DNA of 64,000 nt from Comamonadaceae bacterium OTU4NAUVB1 (GCA_024372625.1 CP099605.1:2768501-2832500), one strand, 5' to 3'. Positions 1 to 10,915 are shown, counted from the stretch's first letter. Notes: generated by a model not told the origin, from the sequence alone. Translations and numbers: made by a program.

Positions 1-713
1 TCTCGGCTTGGCACAACGTCGAGTTCGCCACCCGGAGCAACGGCCTGGCCGGCCTCGACGCGCGCCTGAAGGTCGACTCGCCCCTGCACCTGCGCCACGT
101 CGAGAACCTCGCGAGCATGGTCAAGCAGGGCCTGTTCATCTACAAGGGCCGCTCCAACATCCCCGAGGCCTCGTTCGTCTCGGGCGAGTGCGCCATGATC
201 AACACGTCCTCGGGCTTCTACGGCAACGTCGCCAAGAACGCCAAGTTCGGCTACGGCGTCGCGCCCCTGCCCTACTACCCGGACGTGCCCGGCGCCCCGC
301 AGAACACCGTGATCGGCGGCGCCAGCCTGTGGGTGATGTCGGGCAAGACGCCCGAGAAGTACAAGGGCATCGCCAAGTTCTTCAGCTTCGTCTCGACGCC
401 CGAAGTCCAGTCGGCCAGCCACAAGCGCACCGGCTACCTGCCGGTCACCACCGCCGCCTACAAGCTGACCGAGGACTCGGGCTTCTACAAGCAGAACCCC
501 GGCACCGACGTGGCCGTCACGCAGATGATCCGCAAGGTCACCGACAAGAGCCGCGGCATCCGCCTGGGCAACTACGTGCAGATCCGCGCCATCGAGGACG
601 AGGAACTCGAACAGGTCTGGAACGGCAAGAAGACCGCCAAGGAGGCGCTCGACGCCATCGTCAAGCGCAGCAACGAGCAGCTCGAACGCTTCCAGAAGGC
701 CAACAAGGGCTGA
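1..713 (+). CDS. ugpB: sn-glycerol-3-phosphate ABC transporter substrate-binding protein UgpB (5' truncated)
   Basis: Periplasmic binding protein that delivers sn-glycerol-3-phosphate or glycerophosphodiesters to the UgpAE permease. The left edge of the window cuts the gene; the first whole codon is at position 3 and about 236 C-terminal residues remain of a usual 430 or so. The visible part has the extracellular solute-binding family 1 fold features expected of UgpB, including NGLAGLDARL near the cut, the GECAMINTSSGFYG segment and a PLPYYPD stretch that resembles the ligand-binding face. No signal peptide can be seen because the N-terminus is missing. The permease, ATPase and phosphodiesterase genes follow in the same direction, which supports the substrate assignment. 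The first downstream gene is separated by a terminator-like hairpin. Confidence 0.93.
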   Translation, partial: SAWHNVEFATRSNGLAGLDARLKVDSPLHLRHVENLASMVKQGLFIYKGRSNIPEASFVSGECAMINTSSGFYGNVAKNAKFGYGVAPLPYYPDVPGAPQNTVIGGASLWVMSGKTPEKYKGIAKFFSFVSTPEVQSASHKRTGYLPVTTAAYKLTEDSGFYKQNPGTDVAVTQMIRKVTDKSRGIRLGNYVQIRAIEDEELEQVWNGKKTAKEALDAIVKRSNEQLERFQKANKG

Positions 714-751
714 GTCCCGCGCACCGCGACCGCGCGCCGGTCGCTAGACTC

Positions 752-785
752 GCCCGCCTCGGCTCCTCGCATGGAGCAGGCGGGC
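752..785 (+). terminator. Intercistronic hairpin with T-run between ugpB and ugpA
   Basis: GCCCGCCT (752-759) pairs with AGGCGGGC (778-785); an inner GCTCC/GGAGC stem (762-766 with 772-776) extends it. TTTT follows directly. It lies inside the operon, so it probably acts as a partial terminator or 3' mRNA stabiliser. That would make the binding protein more abundant than the permease, as is common for binding-protein-dependent transporters. The functional reading is inference. Confidence 0.6.
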
Positions 786-804
786 TTTTCATTTCAGGGT
801 TTTC

Positions 805-1686
805 ATGGACAAGCGTGTCTTCTTCCGCTCCGGCTGGCTGCCGTGGGCGCTGCTGGCGCCGCAGATGCTGGTCATCGGGGTCTTCTTCTTCTGGCCGGCC
901 GGCCAGGCGCTCTACCAGTCGCTGCAGCAGCAGGACCCGTTCGGCACTTCGATCGAGTACGTCGGACTGGACAATTTCCGCCAGCTGTTCGCCGACCCGG
1001 GCTATGTCGAATCGTTCAAGACCACGGCGCTGTTCTCGGTGCTGGTCGCGGGCATCGGCATCGCGGTGTCGCTGCTGCTGGCCGTCTTCGCCGACCGCAT
1101 CACGCGCGGGGGCACCTTCTACAAGACCATGCTGATCCTGCCCTACGCCGTGGCCCCGGCCGTGGCGGCGGTGCTGTGGGTGTTCATGTTCTCGCCCTCG
1201 CTGGGGGTGGTGGCCTATGCGCTGGGCCACCTGGGCATCGACTGGAACCACCTGCTGAATTCCGGCCACGCCATGACGCTGATCGTGATGGCGGCGATCT
1301 GGAAGCAGCTCTCCTACAACTTCCTGTTCTTCCTCGCCGGCCTGCAGTCGATCCCGCGCTCGCTCATCGAGGCGGCCGCCATCGACGGCGCGCGGCCGTG
1401 GCGCCGCTTCTGGACGGTGCAGTTCCCGCTGCTCTCGCCCACGACCTTCTTCCTGCTGGTCATCAACATCGTCTACGCCTTCTTCGACACCTTCGCGATC
1501 GTCGATGCCGCCACGCACGGCGGCCCGGGCACGGACACGGCGATCCTGGTCTACAAGGTCTACTACGACGGCTTCAAGGCCATGGACCTGGGCGGCTCGG
1601 CCGCGCAGTCGGTGGTGCTGATGGCGATCGTCGTGGTGCTCACCGTCATCCAGTTCCGCTACGTCGAGAAGAAAGTGAATTACTGA
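805..1686 (+). CDS. ugpA: sn-glycerol-3-phosphate ABC transporter permease UgpA
   Basis: Inner-membrane permease subunit that pairs with UgpE and is driven by UgpC. The 293-residue product matches the family length and has about six hydrophobic segments, the first at residues 12-33. The binding-protein-dependent transport (EAA) loop that contacts the ATPase is visible as EAAAIDGARPWRRF followed by PLLSP, around residues 190-215. The start is the ATG after AGGG in TTTCAGGGTTTTC, a weak ribosome-binding site. The next gene begins two bases after the stop, so the permease pair is probably made together. Confidence 0.95.
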   Translation: MDKRVFFRSGWLPWALLAPQMLVIGVFFFWPAGQALYQSLQQQDPFGTSIEYVGLDNFRQLFADPGYVESFKTTALFSVLVAGIGIAVSLLLAVFADRITRGGTFYKTMLILPYAVAPAVAAVLWVFMFSPSLGVVAYALGHLGIDWNHLLNSGHAMTLIVMAAIWKQLSYNFLFFLAGLQSIPRSLIEAAAIDGARPWRRFWTVQFPLLSPTTFFLLVINIVYAFFDTFAIVDAATHGGPGTDTAILVYKVYYDGFKAMDLGGSAAQSVVLMAIVVVLTVIQFRYVEKKVNY

Positions 1687-1687
1687 C

Positions 1688-2539
1688 ATGGTCGAGAAAC
1701 GCGGAACCCAGGGCATCCTCGCGCACGTCATCGTGATGCTGGGGGTGCTGATCGTCGCCTTCCCGCTCTACCTGGCCTTCGTGGCCTCCACGCACACGGC
1801 GCAGGACATCGTGCAGGCGCCCATGCCGCTGCTGCCGGGTTCGAACCTGCGCGAGAGCTACATGGCGGCGCTGTTCGGGCGCGAGAACGCCGGCGGCTCC
1901 AACGCGCCGGTGGCGCACATGATGTGGGTGAGCCTGGTGACGGCCCTGGTCATCGCCATCGGCAAGATCACGATCTCGCTGCTGTCGGCCTTCGCCATCG
2001 TGTACTTCCGCTTCCCGTTCAGGAAGACCGTGTTCTGGGCCATCTTCGTGACGCTGATGCTGCCGGTGGAGGTGCGCATCCTGCCGACCTACGAGGTGCT
2101 GGCCAACCTGCACATGCTCAACACCTACGCCGGACTGACGGTGCCGCTGATCGCCTCGGCCACGGCGACGTTCCTGCTGCGCCAGTTCTTCATGACGGTG
2201 CCCGAGGAGCTGACCGAGGCCTCGCGCATGGACGGCGCGAGCCCGATGCGCTTCTTCTTCGACGTGCTGCTGCCGCTGTCGAAGACCTCGATCGCGGCGC
2301 TGTTCGTGATCCAGTTCATCTACGGCTGGAACCAGTACCTGTGGCCGCTGATCGCCACCACCGGCGAGGACATGTACCCGGTGGTGGTGGGCATCAAGCG
2401 GATGATCGCCGGGGGCGACGGCCAGAACGAATGGAACGTCGTGATGGCCACGGCCATCCTGGCGATGCTGCCGCCCGCGATCGTCGTGGTCGCGATGCAG
2501 AAGTGGTTCGTCAAGGGCCTGGTGGATACGGAGAAATAA
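1688..2539 (+). CDS. ugpE: sn-glycerol-3-phosphate ABC transporter permease UgpE
   Basis: Second inner-membrane subunit of the Ugp importer, 283 residues, close to the usual 281. Six hydrophobic segments are apparent, the first at residues 12-34. The cytoplasmic EAA loop reads [15 protein letters not shown] at about residues 178-193 and ends in LPLSK, the typical ATPase-docking helix. The C-terminus [12 protein letters not shown] is similar to that of other MalG-type permeases. The gene is packed between ugpA (one-base gap) and ugpC (seven-base gap). Confidence 0.95.
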   Translation: MVEKRGTQGILAHVIVMLGVLIVAFPLYLAFVASTHTAQDIVQAPMPLLPGSNLRESYMAALFGRENAGGSNAPVAHMMWVSLVTALVIAIGKITISLLSAFAIVYFRFPFRKTVFWAIFVTLMLPVEVRILPTYEVLANLHMLNTYAGLTVPLIASATATFLLRQFFMTVPEELTEASRMDGASPMRFFFDVLLPLSKTSIAALFVIQFIYGWNQYLWPLIATTGEDMYPVVVGIKRMIAGGDGQNEWNVVMATAILAMLPPAIVVVAMQKWFVKGLVDTEK

Positions 2540-2546
2540 ACAAACC

Positions 2547-3554
<1,008 letters not shown>

Positions 3555-3591
3555 ACGAGCGACGCGTCGCACCCGGTCCAGGATCATCGCC

Positions 3592-4404
3592 ATGACCTCC
3601 GCCATGACCTCCATCCCGCCCGCCGCCCCGACCGTCGCTCCCGGTGCGCCGGCACCCGCCGTCCCCCGGGCCGACTGGCCCTATCCGCGCTGGATCGCCC
3701 ACCGCGGCGCCGGCCGCCTCGCGCCGGAGAACACGCTGGCGGCCTTCCGCCTCGGGGCCGCCCACGGCTATCGCATGTTCGAGTGCGACGTCAAGCTCAG
3801 CGCCGACGGCGTGCCTTTCCTGCTGCACGACGCCACGCTCGAACGCACCACCGACGGCCGGGGCACGGCCGGCGACCTCGACTGGGCCCGGCTGTCGCGG
3901 CTCGACGCCGGCGGCTGGCATTCGCGCGCCCACGCCGGCGAGCCGCTGGCACGGCTGGAGAACGTCGCGCGCTTCTGCCTGCGCAACGGCCATCACCTGA
4001 ACATCGAGATCAAGCCCACGCCCGGCACCGAACGCCGCACCGGCGAGGTGGTGGCGCAGGAGGCCGCGCGCCTGTGGGCCGGCCAGCCGGTGCCGCCGTT
4101 GCTGACCTCGTTCCAGCCCCTGGCGCTCGAGGGCGCGCGTCACGGCGCCGAGCACCTGCCGCGCGGGCTGCTGCTCGACGCGCTGCCCGAGGGCTGGCTC
4201 GAGGAAGCCCTGCGCCTGGACTGCGTCGCCGTCGTGTGCAACCAGGCGCTCTGGAGCGAGGCCACGGTGGCGCGCGCGCGTGACGCCGGCCTGCGCACCC
4301 TGAGCTACACCGTGAACGACGACTGGGCGGCGCAGCGGCTGATCGCGCTCGGCACGGACGGCGTCATCACCGACCGCATCGACCTCTTCGCTGCGGCAAG
4401 CTAG
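3592..4404 (+). CDS. ugpQ: Glycerophosphodiester phosphodiesterase UgpQ
   Basis: Hydrolyses glycerophosphodiesters to an alcohol and glycerol-3-phosphate, completing the use of substrates brought in by Ugp. The GDPD catalytic signature HRGAGRLAPENT is near residue 42, the metal-binding ECDVKLSADGVPFLLHD segment follows and NIEIKPTPG carries the next acidic ligands. No signal peptide is seen, so it is probably cytoplasmic like UgpQ. I chose the ATG at 3592 because AGGA lies about nine bases upstream; the frame stays open to 3526 but that would overlap ugpC. Predicted length is 270 residues, with a Pro/Ala-rich leader of about 30 residues. Confidence 0.92.
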   Translation: MTSAMTSIPPAAPTVAPGAPAPAVPRADWPYPRWIAHRGAGRLAPENTLAAFRLGAAHGYRMFECDVKLSADGVPFLLHDATLERTTDGRGTAGDLDWARLSRLDAGGWHSRAHAGEPLARLENVARFCLRNGHHLNIEIKPTPGTERRTGEVVAQEAARLWAGQPVPPLLTSFQPLALEGARHGAEHLPRGLLLDALPEGWLEEALRLDCVAVVCNQALWSEATVARARDAGLRTLSYTVNDDWAAQRLIALGTDGVITDRIDLFAAAS

Positions 4405-4443
4405 CGCGTTTTGCATCCGTGGCCCCGCGCGGCCTTGTCATCG

Positions 4444-7005
4444 ATGAGAACGACCTCCGGACCTTCCGCCTTCCTCGCCCTTCTCCTTGTCTGGCTGACG
4501 CTCGCCCTGGGCGCGCCGGCCGCCGCGCAGCAGCCCGCGACGGCCCAGACCTCCCAGCCGGCGGCGACGGCCGGCGAGGCCGCCCCGGTCGAGCCCGAGG
4601 TCACCGTGCCCGCGCTGCGCAAGCGCCTCGACCAGCTGCCGGAGAACGTCGACGACAACGCGGACGTGCCGCGCCTGATCGGCGAGACACAGGACATCGT
4701 CGCGCAGGCGCAGCGCTTCGTCGCCTCGCGCGACGGGCAGCTCGCCGACCTGAACGCGCGCCTGGGCGAACTCGGCGCCGCGCCGGCGGCCGGCGCGACC
4801 GAGGCGTCCGACATCACGCGCCAGCGCGCGACGCTGGAGAAGGAACGCAACGCGCTCGACGCCGACATCCGCCTGGCCCGCCTGGTCGCCGTCGATGCCC
4901 AGCAGCGCACCGCCGACCTGCAGGCGCGGCGCCGCGCGCTGTTCGAGGCACGCATCCTGGAGCGCGTGGAGTCGCCGCTGGGCGCGGCCTTCTGGCGGCG
5001 CATCGGTGCGGCGTGGCCCACCGACCAGGCGCGCCTGCGCGGGCTCGGCAACGACCTGCGCGGCGGGCTCGCCAGCGCCTGGCGCGAGGACGGTCTCGGC
5101 CTGTTCCTGGCGTCCCTCGCCGGCGCGCTCCTGCTGGTCGTGCTGGGCAGCTGGGCCGCCGAGCACGCCCTGATCAAGCTGGCGGTGCGGGTCTTCCCGG
5201 TCGGACGGCTGCGGCGCTCGCTGCTGGCCGTCGCCACCGTGCTGTCGACCACCGCCATCACCGCGCTGGGCACCGAATGGGCCTGGCAGGCGCTGCTGCG
5301 CCAGGGCGACTGGTCGGCCGTCGCCCAGGGCCTGGGCGATTCGGCGGCCCGGCTCGCCGCCTTCGTCGGCTTCGTCGTCGGCCTGGGCCGGGCGCTGCTG
5401 GCCAACCACCGCACCAGTTGGCGCCTGCCGCCCATGTCCGACGCCATCGCCTCGCGCCTGGCGCCGCTGCCCTGGGTGATCGCCGGGGTCTCGACGCTGA
5501 TCTGGGCGGTCACGCAGGTCAACACCGCCGTCCAGGCGAGCCTGGCGGCGGTCGTGGCCACGCACGCGCTCACCGCGCTCGCGCTGGCCGCGCTGTCGAC
5601 CTGGATGCTGCTGCGCTTGCGGACCTCCAGCGTCGTCGACGCGGCGGGCGGCACGGCGGCCGTGGCCGCTGCGTCAAATGCATCGAGCCGGTCCGGCGCG
5701 CCGGAGGCGAAGCCCGCCGCACGCACCGACGACGATGCCCCGCCGACCGAACACGAGGCGGTGGCCGCGGGCCGGCCCCTGTGGGTGGGCATCGTCACCG
5801 GCGTCATGACGGCGGTGACGATCGCGATCTGCGTGCTGGTGGCGCTGGGCTTCGTCTCGCTGGCGAGCTTCGTGGCCAGTCAGCTGACCTGGACGGGGAT
5901 CGTCGCCGCCGCGGCCTACCTGCTGTTCAAGTTCGCCGACGACCTGTTCATGGCGCTGCTGTCCTCGCGCGGGAGCACCGGCCAGCGGCTGCACAAGAGC
6001 TTCAACATCGCGCCGCACACGCTCGACCAGGCGGCCGTGGTGCTGTCGGCGGTCAGTCGCGTCACGTTGTTCTTCTACCTGGTGATCGCCCTGCTGGCGC
6101 CGCTGGGCACCACGCCCGACGAGCTGTTCCAGCGCAGCGGCGCCGTCGGCGCGAGCCTGAAGGTCGGCCAGTTCGAACTCGTGCCCGGCGCGCTGCTGGG
6201 GGCCTTCGCGGTGCTGGTGGGCGGCTTCGTCGCCATGCGCGTGGCCCGGCGCTGGCTCGACGACAGCTACCTGCCGACCACCACCCTGGAGCCGGGCATG
6301 CGCAGCTCGCTGCTCACGCTGCTGGGCTACGTGGGCGGGGCGGTGGTCATCGGCTCGGCGCTGTCGGCGCTGGGCCTGGGCATCGAGCGCATCGCCTGGG
6401 TGGCCAGCGCGCTGTCGGTGGGCATCGGCTTCGGCCTGCAGGCGATCGTGCAGAACTTCATCTCCGGGCTGATCCTGCTGGCCGAGCGGCCGGTGAAGGT
6501 CGGCGACTGGGTGGTGCTGGGCAACGCCGAGGGCGACGTGCGCCGCATCAACGTGCGCGCCACCGAAATCCAGCTGGGCGACCGCTCCACCCTGATCGTG
6601 CCCAACTCGGAATTCATCACCAAGACGGTCCGCAACATGACGCTGGTCAACGCCGAGGGCCGGGTGCTGATCCGCCTGCCGATGCCGCTGACCACCGACG
6701 CCAACCTCGCCCGCGAGGTGCTGCTCGCGGCCTGCACCGGACACGCCGGGGTGCTGAAGACGCCGGAGCCTTCGGTCTCGCTCGACGGCATCGAGGGCGG
6801 ATTCCTGATCTTCCAGGTGATCGCCTACGTCGCCAGCCCGCGCCTGGCCGGCGGCGTGCGCAGCGAGCTGCTCTTCACGATGCTCGACGAGCTGCGCCGG
6901 CGCGACCTGCCGCTCGCGGCCTACGCCGCGGCGGCGGCGCCGACGCCGGTGGCGCCGCAGTCGGCATCCAGCCCGTTGCCGCCGCCCTCGGCCCCGGCGG
7001 GCTGA
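4444..7005 (+). CDS. DUF3772 domain-containing MscS-family mechanosensitive channel
   Basis: Large inner-membrane channel of the MscS superfamily, about 853 residues. The ATG at 4444 gives a clear cleavable signal (hydrophobic residues 9-24, then GAPAAAQQ); the frame is open a little further upstream from a TTG at 4411. A periplasmic Gln/Ala-rich and coiled-coil region follows (about 50-190), then many membrane segments (about 220-640). The conserved MscS core starts near residue 640 with SALSVGIGFGLQAIVQNFISG, the pore-lining helix, and then the beta domain LAERPVKVGDWVVLG. It probably releases solutes on hypo-osmotic shock. The C-terminal 25 residues are Ala/Pro-rich. Confidence 0.85.
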   Translation: MRTTSGPSAFLALLLVWLTLALGAPAAAQQPATAQTSQPAATAGEAAPVEPEVTVPALRKRLDQLPENVDDNADVPRLIGETQDIVAQAQRFVASRDGQLADLNARLGELGAAPAAGATEASDITRQRATLEKERNALDADIRLARLVAVDAQQRTADLQARRRALFEARILERVESPLGAAFWRRIGAAWPTDQARLRGLGNDLRGGLASAWREDGLGLFLASLAGALLLVVLGSWAAEHALIKLAVRVFPVGRLRRSLLAVATVLSTTAITALGTEWAWQALLRQGDWSAVAQGLGDSAARLAAFVGFVVGLGRALLANHRTSWRLPPMSDAIASRLAPLPWVIAGVSTLIWAVTQVNTAVQASLAAVVATHALTALALAALSTWMLLRLRTSSVVDAAGGTAAVAAASNASSRSGAPEAKPAARTDDDAPPTEHEAVAAGRPLWVGIVTGVMTAVTIAICVLVALGFVSLASFVASQLTWTGIVAAAAYLLFKFADDLFMALLSSRGSTGQRLHKSFNIAPHTLDQAAVVLSAVSRVTLFFYLVIALLAPLGTTPDELFQRSGAVGASLKVGQFELVPGALLGAFAVLVGGFVAMRVARRWLDDSYLPTTTLEPGMRSSLLTLLGYVGGAVVIGSALSALGLGIERIAWVASALSVGIGFGLQAIVQNFISGLILLAERPVKVGDWVVLGNAEGDVRRINVRATEIQLGDRSTLIVPNSEFITKTVRNMTLVNAEGRVLIRLPMPLTTDANLAREVLLAACTGHAGVLKTPEPSVSLDGIEGGFLIFQVIAYVASPRLAGGVRSELLFTMLDELRRRDLPLAAYAAAAAPTPVAPQSASSPLPPPSAPAG

Positions 7006-7029
7006 AGGCGCCGTGGCCCTGTCGCGGTG

Positions 7030-7308
7030 CTATTTCCAGGACCGCGAGAGCGCCCATTGCGCGCTGGCGCCCACCCCCACCAGTGCGACGTAGCTGGCCA
7101 TCCGGCCGTCGCGTCCGAAGACCCACAACCCGATCGCCAGCACCGCCACCCCGGCGACGGCGTTGAGCCCCACCTGGACCCAGAACCCGGGCGCGCCGGC
7201 GTCGCGGGGCAGCATCCAGCGCGCGGCCAGGGCCAGCGCGAGCGCCAGGAACAGGGCCGGGGCGACGAAGTTCAGCAGCGAGAGGGAAAGGAGGTGGGCG
7301 ACGGACAT
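7030..7308 (-). CDS. Small conserved-type membrane protein upstream of hemA
   Basis: No function recognised. The proposed 92-residue product starts [14 protein letters not shown] and has two or three hydrophobic segments (about residues 8-27 and 42-62, possibly 70-85). It is transcribed away from hemA and converges on the channel gene. The frame is open further upstream to 7395, but that would run into the hemA promoter. I therefore chose the ATG at 7308, although no good ribosome-binding site precedes it. Membrane segments in a consistent frame support it being a gene. Confidence 0.6.
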   Translation of the reverse strand: MSVAHLLSLSLLNFVAPALFLALALALAARWMLPRDAGAPGFWVQVGLNAVAGVAVLAIGLWVFGRDGRMASYVALVGVGASAQWALSRSWK

Positions 7309-7399
7309 GGGACGGGCCGCTCGGGCCTCGAAATGGTGCATTCCGCAGCCCCGGCGCGGGGCATGCGCGGCGTCCGGCGGACGGGACGACGACAAATTT

Positions 7400-7405
7400 T
7401 ATAAT
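7400..7405 (+). promoter_or_regulatory. Predicted -10 box of hemA
   Basis: A perfect TATAAT lies only eight bases before the hemA ATG at 7414. Transcription would start at about 7411-7413, giving a leaderless or nearly leaderless mRNA. No convincing -35 hexamer was seen at the usual distance. Confidence 0.55.
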
Positions 7406-7413
7406 CGGGGACT

Positions 7414-8703
7414 ATGTCAGTCTGGGCCCTCGGCTTGAACCACACGACCGCGCCGCTCGATCTGCGCGGTCGTTTCGCGTTCGCCGTCGATCAGATCCCC
7501 CCGACCCTGAACAGCCTGCGCGAGTCCTTCGCCTCGGGCCGTCATCCGGACGTCGAGGCCGCCATCATCTCGACGTGCAATCGCACCGAGATCTACTGGG
7601 TGTCGGACCACCAGGCCGCGCTCGACCACACCGTCGGCTGGCTGGCCGACAGCGGCGGCGTCAGCCGCGACGTGCTGCGCTCGCACACCTACACCCTGCA
7701 CGACGACGCCGTCGCCCGCCACGCCTTCCGCGTCGCCAGCGGGCTCGATTCCATGGTGCTGGGCGAGGCGCAGATCCTCGGCCAGATGAAGGACGCCGTG
7801 CGCGCCGCCGAGACCGCCGGCGCCCTGGGCAGCACGCTCAACCAGCTCTTCCAACGCTCCTTCGCCGTCGCCAAGGAAGTGCGCACCGCCACCGAGATCG
7901 GCGCGCACTCCATCAGCATGGCCGCCGCCGCCGTGCGCCTGGCCGGCCAGTTGTTCGAGGACCTGCGCGAGACGCGCGTGCTGTTCGTCGGCGCGGGCGA
8001 GATGATCGAGCTGGCCGCGACGCACTTCGCCGCCCGCCAGCCCAAGTCGATCACCATCGCCAACCGCACGGCCGAGCGCGGCGAGCGGCTCGCCGCGCGC
8101 TTCGGCGGCCAGGCGATGCGGCTGGCCGACCTGCCCGCGCGGCTGGCCGACTTCGACATCGTGGTGAGCTGCACCGCCAGCACGCTGCCGCTGATCGGCC
8201 TGGGCGCGGTCGAGCGCGCGCTGCGCCAGCGACGGCACCGCCCGATGTTCATGGTCGACCTGGCGGTGCCGCGCGACATCGAGCCGGAGGTCAAGGACCT
8301 GGAGGACGTCTACCTCTACACCGTGGACGACCTCGCCGCCGTGGTGCAGCAGGGCCAGGCCAGCCGGCAGGCGGCGGTGGCCCAGGCCGAGGTCATCATC
8401 GACGCGGGTGTCGAGAGCTTCATGCAGTGGCTCGGCCAGCGCGGCACGGTGCCCCTGATCCGCCAGCTCAATGCCCAGGCCGAGGAATGGCGGACGCTCG
8501 AGCTGGCGCGCGCGCGCAAGCTCCTGACCCGGGGCGAACCGGTCGAGGCCGTGCTCGAGGCGCTGGCGCGCGGGCTGACCCAGAAGATGCTGCACGGCGC
8601 CATGGCCGAACTCAACGCCGGCGACGCCGAGGCGCGCGAGCGCACCGCGCAGACCGTCTCGCGCCTGTTCCTGCGCGGCGACGCCACGCGCAAAGAGCGT
8701 TAG
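7414..8703 (+). CDS. hemA: Glutamyl-tRNA reductase HemA
   Basis: Catalyses the NADPH-dependent reduction of glutamyl-tRNA to glutamate-1-semialdehyde, the first committed step of C5 haem synthesis; HemL, encoded at 29206-30495, acts next. The N-terminal catalytic domain has LNHTTAP and the nucleophile Cys55 in [28 protein letters not shown], the NADPH-binding segment [14 protein letters not shown] and a C-terminal dimerisation helix region follow. At 429 residues the length is normal. The gene starts at an ATG placed almost at the predicted transcription start. The release-factor genes prfA and prmC follow, a common arrangement. Confidence 0.97.
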   Translation: MSVWALGLNHTTAPLDLRGRFAFAVDQIPPTLNSLRESFASGRHPDVEAAIISTCNRTEIYWVSDHQAALDHTVGWLADSGGVSRDVLRSHTYTLHDDAVARHAFRVASGLDSMVLGEAQILGQMKDAVRAAETAGALGSTLNQLFQRSFAVAKEVRTATEIGAHSISMAAAAVRLAGQLFEDLRETRVLFVGAGEMIELAATHFAARQPKSITIANRTAERGERLAARFGGQAMRLADLPARLADFDIVVSCTASTLPLIGLGAVERALRQRRHRPMFMVDLAVPRDIEPEVKDLEDVYLYTVDDLAAVVQQGQASRQAAVAQAEVIIDAGVESFMQWLGQRGTVPLIRQLNAQAEEWRTLELARARKLLTRGEPVEAVLEALARGLTQKMLHGAMAELNAGDAEARERTAQTVSRLFLRGDATRKER

Positions 8704-8716
8704 CGACACGGTCCCG

Positions 8717-8750
8717 CCGCCTTGGCGTCCCCGCCGAGGCGCCAAGGCGG
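8717..8750 (+). repeat. 11-bp perfect inverted repeat between hemA and prfA
   Basis: CCGCCTTGGCG (8717-8727) is the exact inverse of CGCCAAGGCGG (8740-8750), with a 12-base loop. It lies in the 149-base gap between hemA and prfA. There is no T-run after it on either strand, so it is not a classical intrinsic terminator. It may be an mRNA stability element, a Rho-related structure or a protein site. Confidence 0.5.
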
Positions 8751-8852
8751 CCGGCGCGGCGGCACCGCCGTCCGCCCCGTCGCTTCAAGGCGTCGCGTCG
8801 CCACCGAAACTTCCTCGTCCCCGTCTTCCCGCCCCGTCCTCCGAGGTCCGCC

Positions 8853-9941
8853 GTGAAACCCTTCCTCCGTCACCAGCTCGAGCGCTACGTCCAGCGCCTG
8901 GGCGAACTCGACTTCCTGCTCTCGCGCGAGGACATCATGGCCGACATGGCGCAGTACCGCGCCATCTCGCGCGAGCATGCCGAGGTCACCCAGATCGCCG
9001 GGCGCCACGCCCGCTTCGTGCAGCGCGAGGCCGACCTGGCCGGGGCGCGCGAGATGCTGGCCGACCCCGAGATGGCCGAGATGGCCCGCGAGGAGATCGC
9101 CGAGGCCGAGGCCGACCTGGTCCGGATCGAGGACGACCTGCAGCGCCTGCTGCTGCCCAAGGACCCGGACGACGCGCGCAACGCCTTCCTGGAGATCCGC
9201 GCGGGCACCGGCGGTGACGAATCGGCGCTCTTCGCGGGCGATCTGCTGCGGATGTACACGCGCCACTGCGAGCGCGCCGGCTGGCGCTGCGAAGTCGTCA
9301 GCGAAAGCCCGAGCGAACTCGGCGGCTTCAAGGAGGTGGTGATCCGCGTCGTCGGCGACGGCGTCTTCGGCCAGCTGCGCTTCGAGTCCGGCGGCCATCG
9401 CGTGCAGCGCGTGCCGGCCACCGAGACGCAGGGGCGCATCCACACCAGCGCCTGCACCGTGGCCGCGCTGGCCGAGCCCGACGAGGCGCTCGCGGTGCAG
9501 ATCAACCCGGCCGACCTGCGCATCGACACCTACCGCGCGAGCGGCGCCGGCGGCCAGCACATCAACAAGACCGATTCGGCCGTGCGCATCACGCACCTCC
9601 CCACGGGCATCGTGGCCGAGTGCCAGGACGACCGCAGCCAGCACCGCAACAAGGCCAAGGCGCTGCAGGTGCTGTCCGCGCGCATCCAGGAGAAGGACCG
9701 CAGCGAACGCGCCGCCAAGGACGCCGCCCTGCGCAAGGGCCTGGTGGGCAGCGGCGACCGCAGCGACCGTATCCGCACCTACAACTTCCCGCAGGGCCGG
9801 CTCACCGACCACCGCATCAACCTCACGCTCTACAAGCTGCAGACCATCATGGAAGGCGACCTGGGCGACGTGCTGGCCGCGCTGCGCGCCGCGCGCGAGG
9901 CCGAGCAGCTGGCCGAGCTCGAATCGAGCCTGCCGGCATGA
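8853..9941 (+). CDS. prfA: Peptide chain release factor 1
   Basis: Recognises UAA and UAG stop codons and triggers peptide release. The 362-residue length fits RF1. The catalytic GGQ is at residues 233-235 inside [16 protein letters not shown], and the stop-codon-reading PxT motif is visible as PAT in [10 protein letters not shown]. The GTG at 8853 is chosen as start because GAGG lies about eight bases upstream and the protein then begins [12 protein letters not shown], as RF1 proteins do; the upstream open frame is read-through of another frame of hemA. The stop overlaps the prmC start (ATGA). PrmC methylates the GGQ glutamine of this protein. Confidence 0.96.
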   Translation: MKPFLRHQLERYVQRLGELDFLLSREDIMADMAQYRAISREHAEVTQIAGRHARFVQREADLAGAREMLADPEMAEMAREEIAEAEADLVRIEDDLQRLLLPKDPDDARNAFLEIRAGTGGDESALFAGDLLRMYTRHCERAGWRCEVVSESPSELGGFKEVVIRVVGDGVFGQLRFESGGHRVQRVPATETQGRIHTSACTVAALAEPDEALAVQINPADLRIDTYRASGAGGQHINKTDSAVRITHLPTGIVAECQDDRSQHRNKAKALQVLSARIQEKDRSERAAKDAALRKGLVGSGDRSDRIRTYNFPQGRLTDHRINLTLYKLQTIMEGDLGDVLAALRAAREAEQLAELESSLPA

Positions 9942-10879
9942 GCGCCCCGACGCTCGCGCAGGCCCTGCGCGACGCCGCGCGCGCGGGCCTCGGCCGGCTC
10001 GACGCCCAGCTGCTGCTGCTGCACGCCCTCGGGCGGCCCGTCCACGACCGCGCCTGGCTGTTCGCCCACGACGACGACGCATTGCCCGAGCCGGCGCGCG
10101 CGCGCTTCGAGGACCACGTCGCGCGCCGCGCCGCCGGCGAGCCGGTGGCCTACCTGCTGGGCGAGAAGGAATTCCATGGCCTCGCGTTGCGGGTCGATGC
10201 CCGCGTGCTGGTGCCGCGCCCGGACACGGAGGCGCTGGTGGAATGGGCGCTGGCGCTGCTGGACGCGCCGGCGGTGGCGGTGGCGGCGGGCGACGCCCCC
10301 CGGCATGGATCGTCCGGACCTTCGGTGCTCGACCTGGGGACCGGCAGCGGCGCCATCGCCCTGGCATTGCAGCGGGCCCGGCCCGGCGCCCGGGTCGACG
10401 CCGTCGACGCGAGCGCCGACGCGCTGGCGGTGGCGCGCGACAACGCGGTGCGCCTGGGCCTGCCCGTGCGCTTCGCGCAGGGCGACTGGCTCGACGGCGC
10501 TCCCGCCGCCGCCTACGACCTGATCGTCTCCAACCCGCCCTACATCGCCATCGGCGACCCGCACCTGCCGGCGCTGGCGCACGAGCCGGCAGCGGCGCTG
10601 GTGGCGGGCGCCGACGGCCTCGACGATCTGCGCCGCATCGTGGCGTCGGCCCCCGCCCGCCTGCGCGACGGTGGCTGGCTGCTGCTCGAGCATGGTCACG
10701 ACCAGGCCGGCGCGGTGCGCGCGCTGCTGGCGGCGCGGGGCTTCACGCACGTCGCGAGCCGCCGGGACCTCGCCGGCATCGAACGCTGTTCCGGAGGCCG
10801 GCGCGCCGGGCCGCCCGGGCGGTCCGCCGACGAGGACTTGGGCCGCGCGACGGGCAGCGCCGGCGCCACGGTGAAATAA
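9938..10879 (+). CDS. prmC: Peptide chain release factor N(5)-glutamine methyltransferase
   Basis: SAM-dependent enzyme that methylates the glutamine of the GGQ motif in release factors. The N-terminal helical substrate-binding domain covers residues 1-90. The Rossmann domain shows [15 protein letters not shown] (motif I) and the catalytic NPPY motif at residues 199-202. The ATG overlaps the prfA stop in ATGA, so the enzyme is translationally coupled to its substrate. At 313 residues it is longer than E. coli PrmC (277); the extra length lies in an Ala-rich insertion near residue 110 and a C-terminal tail after about residue 285. Confidence 0.95.
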   Translation: MSAPTLAQALRDAARAGLGRLDAQLLLLHALGRPVHDRAWLFAHDDDALPEPARARFEDHVARRAAGEPVAYLLGEKEFHGLALRVDARVLVPRPDTEALVEWALALLDAPAVAVAAGDAPRHGSSGPSVLDLGTGSGAIALALQRARPGARVDAVDASADALAVARDNAVRLGLPVRFAQGDWLDGAPAAAYDLIVSNPPYIAIGDPHLPALAHEPAAALVAGADGLDDLRRIVASAPARLRDGGWLLLEHGHDQAGAVRALLAARGFTHVASRRDLAGIERCSGGRRAGPPGRSADEDLGRATGSAGATVK

Positions 10880-10915
10880 TCCCCGCAGTCCATTCTTCCC
10901 TTCAGGAGCCCTCCC

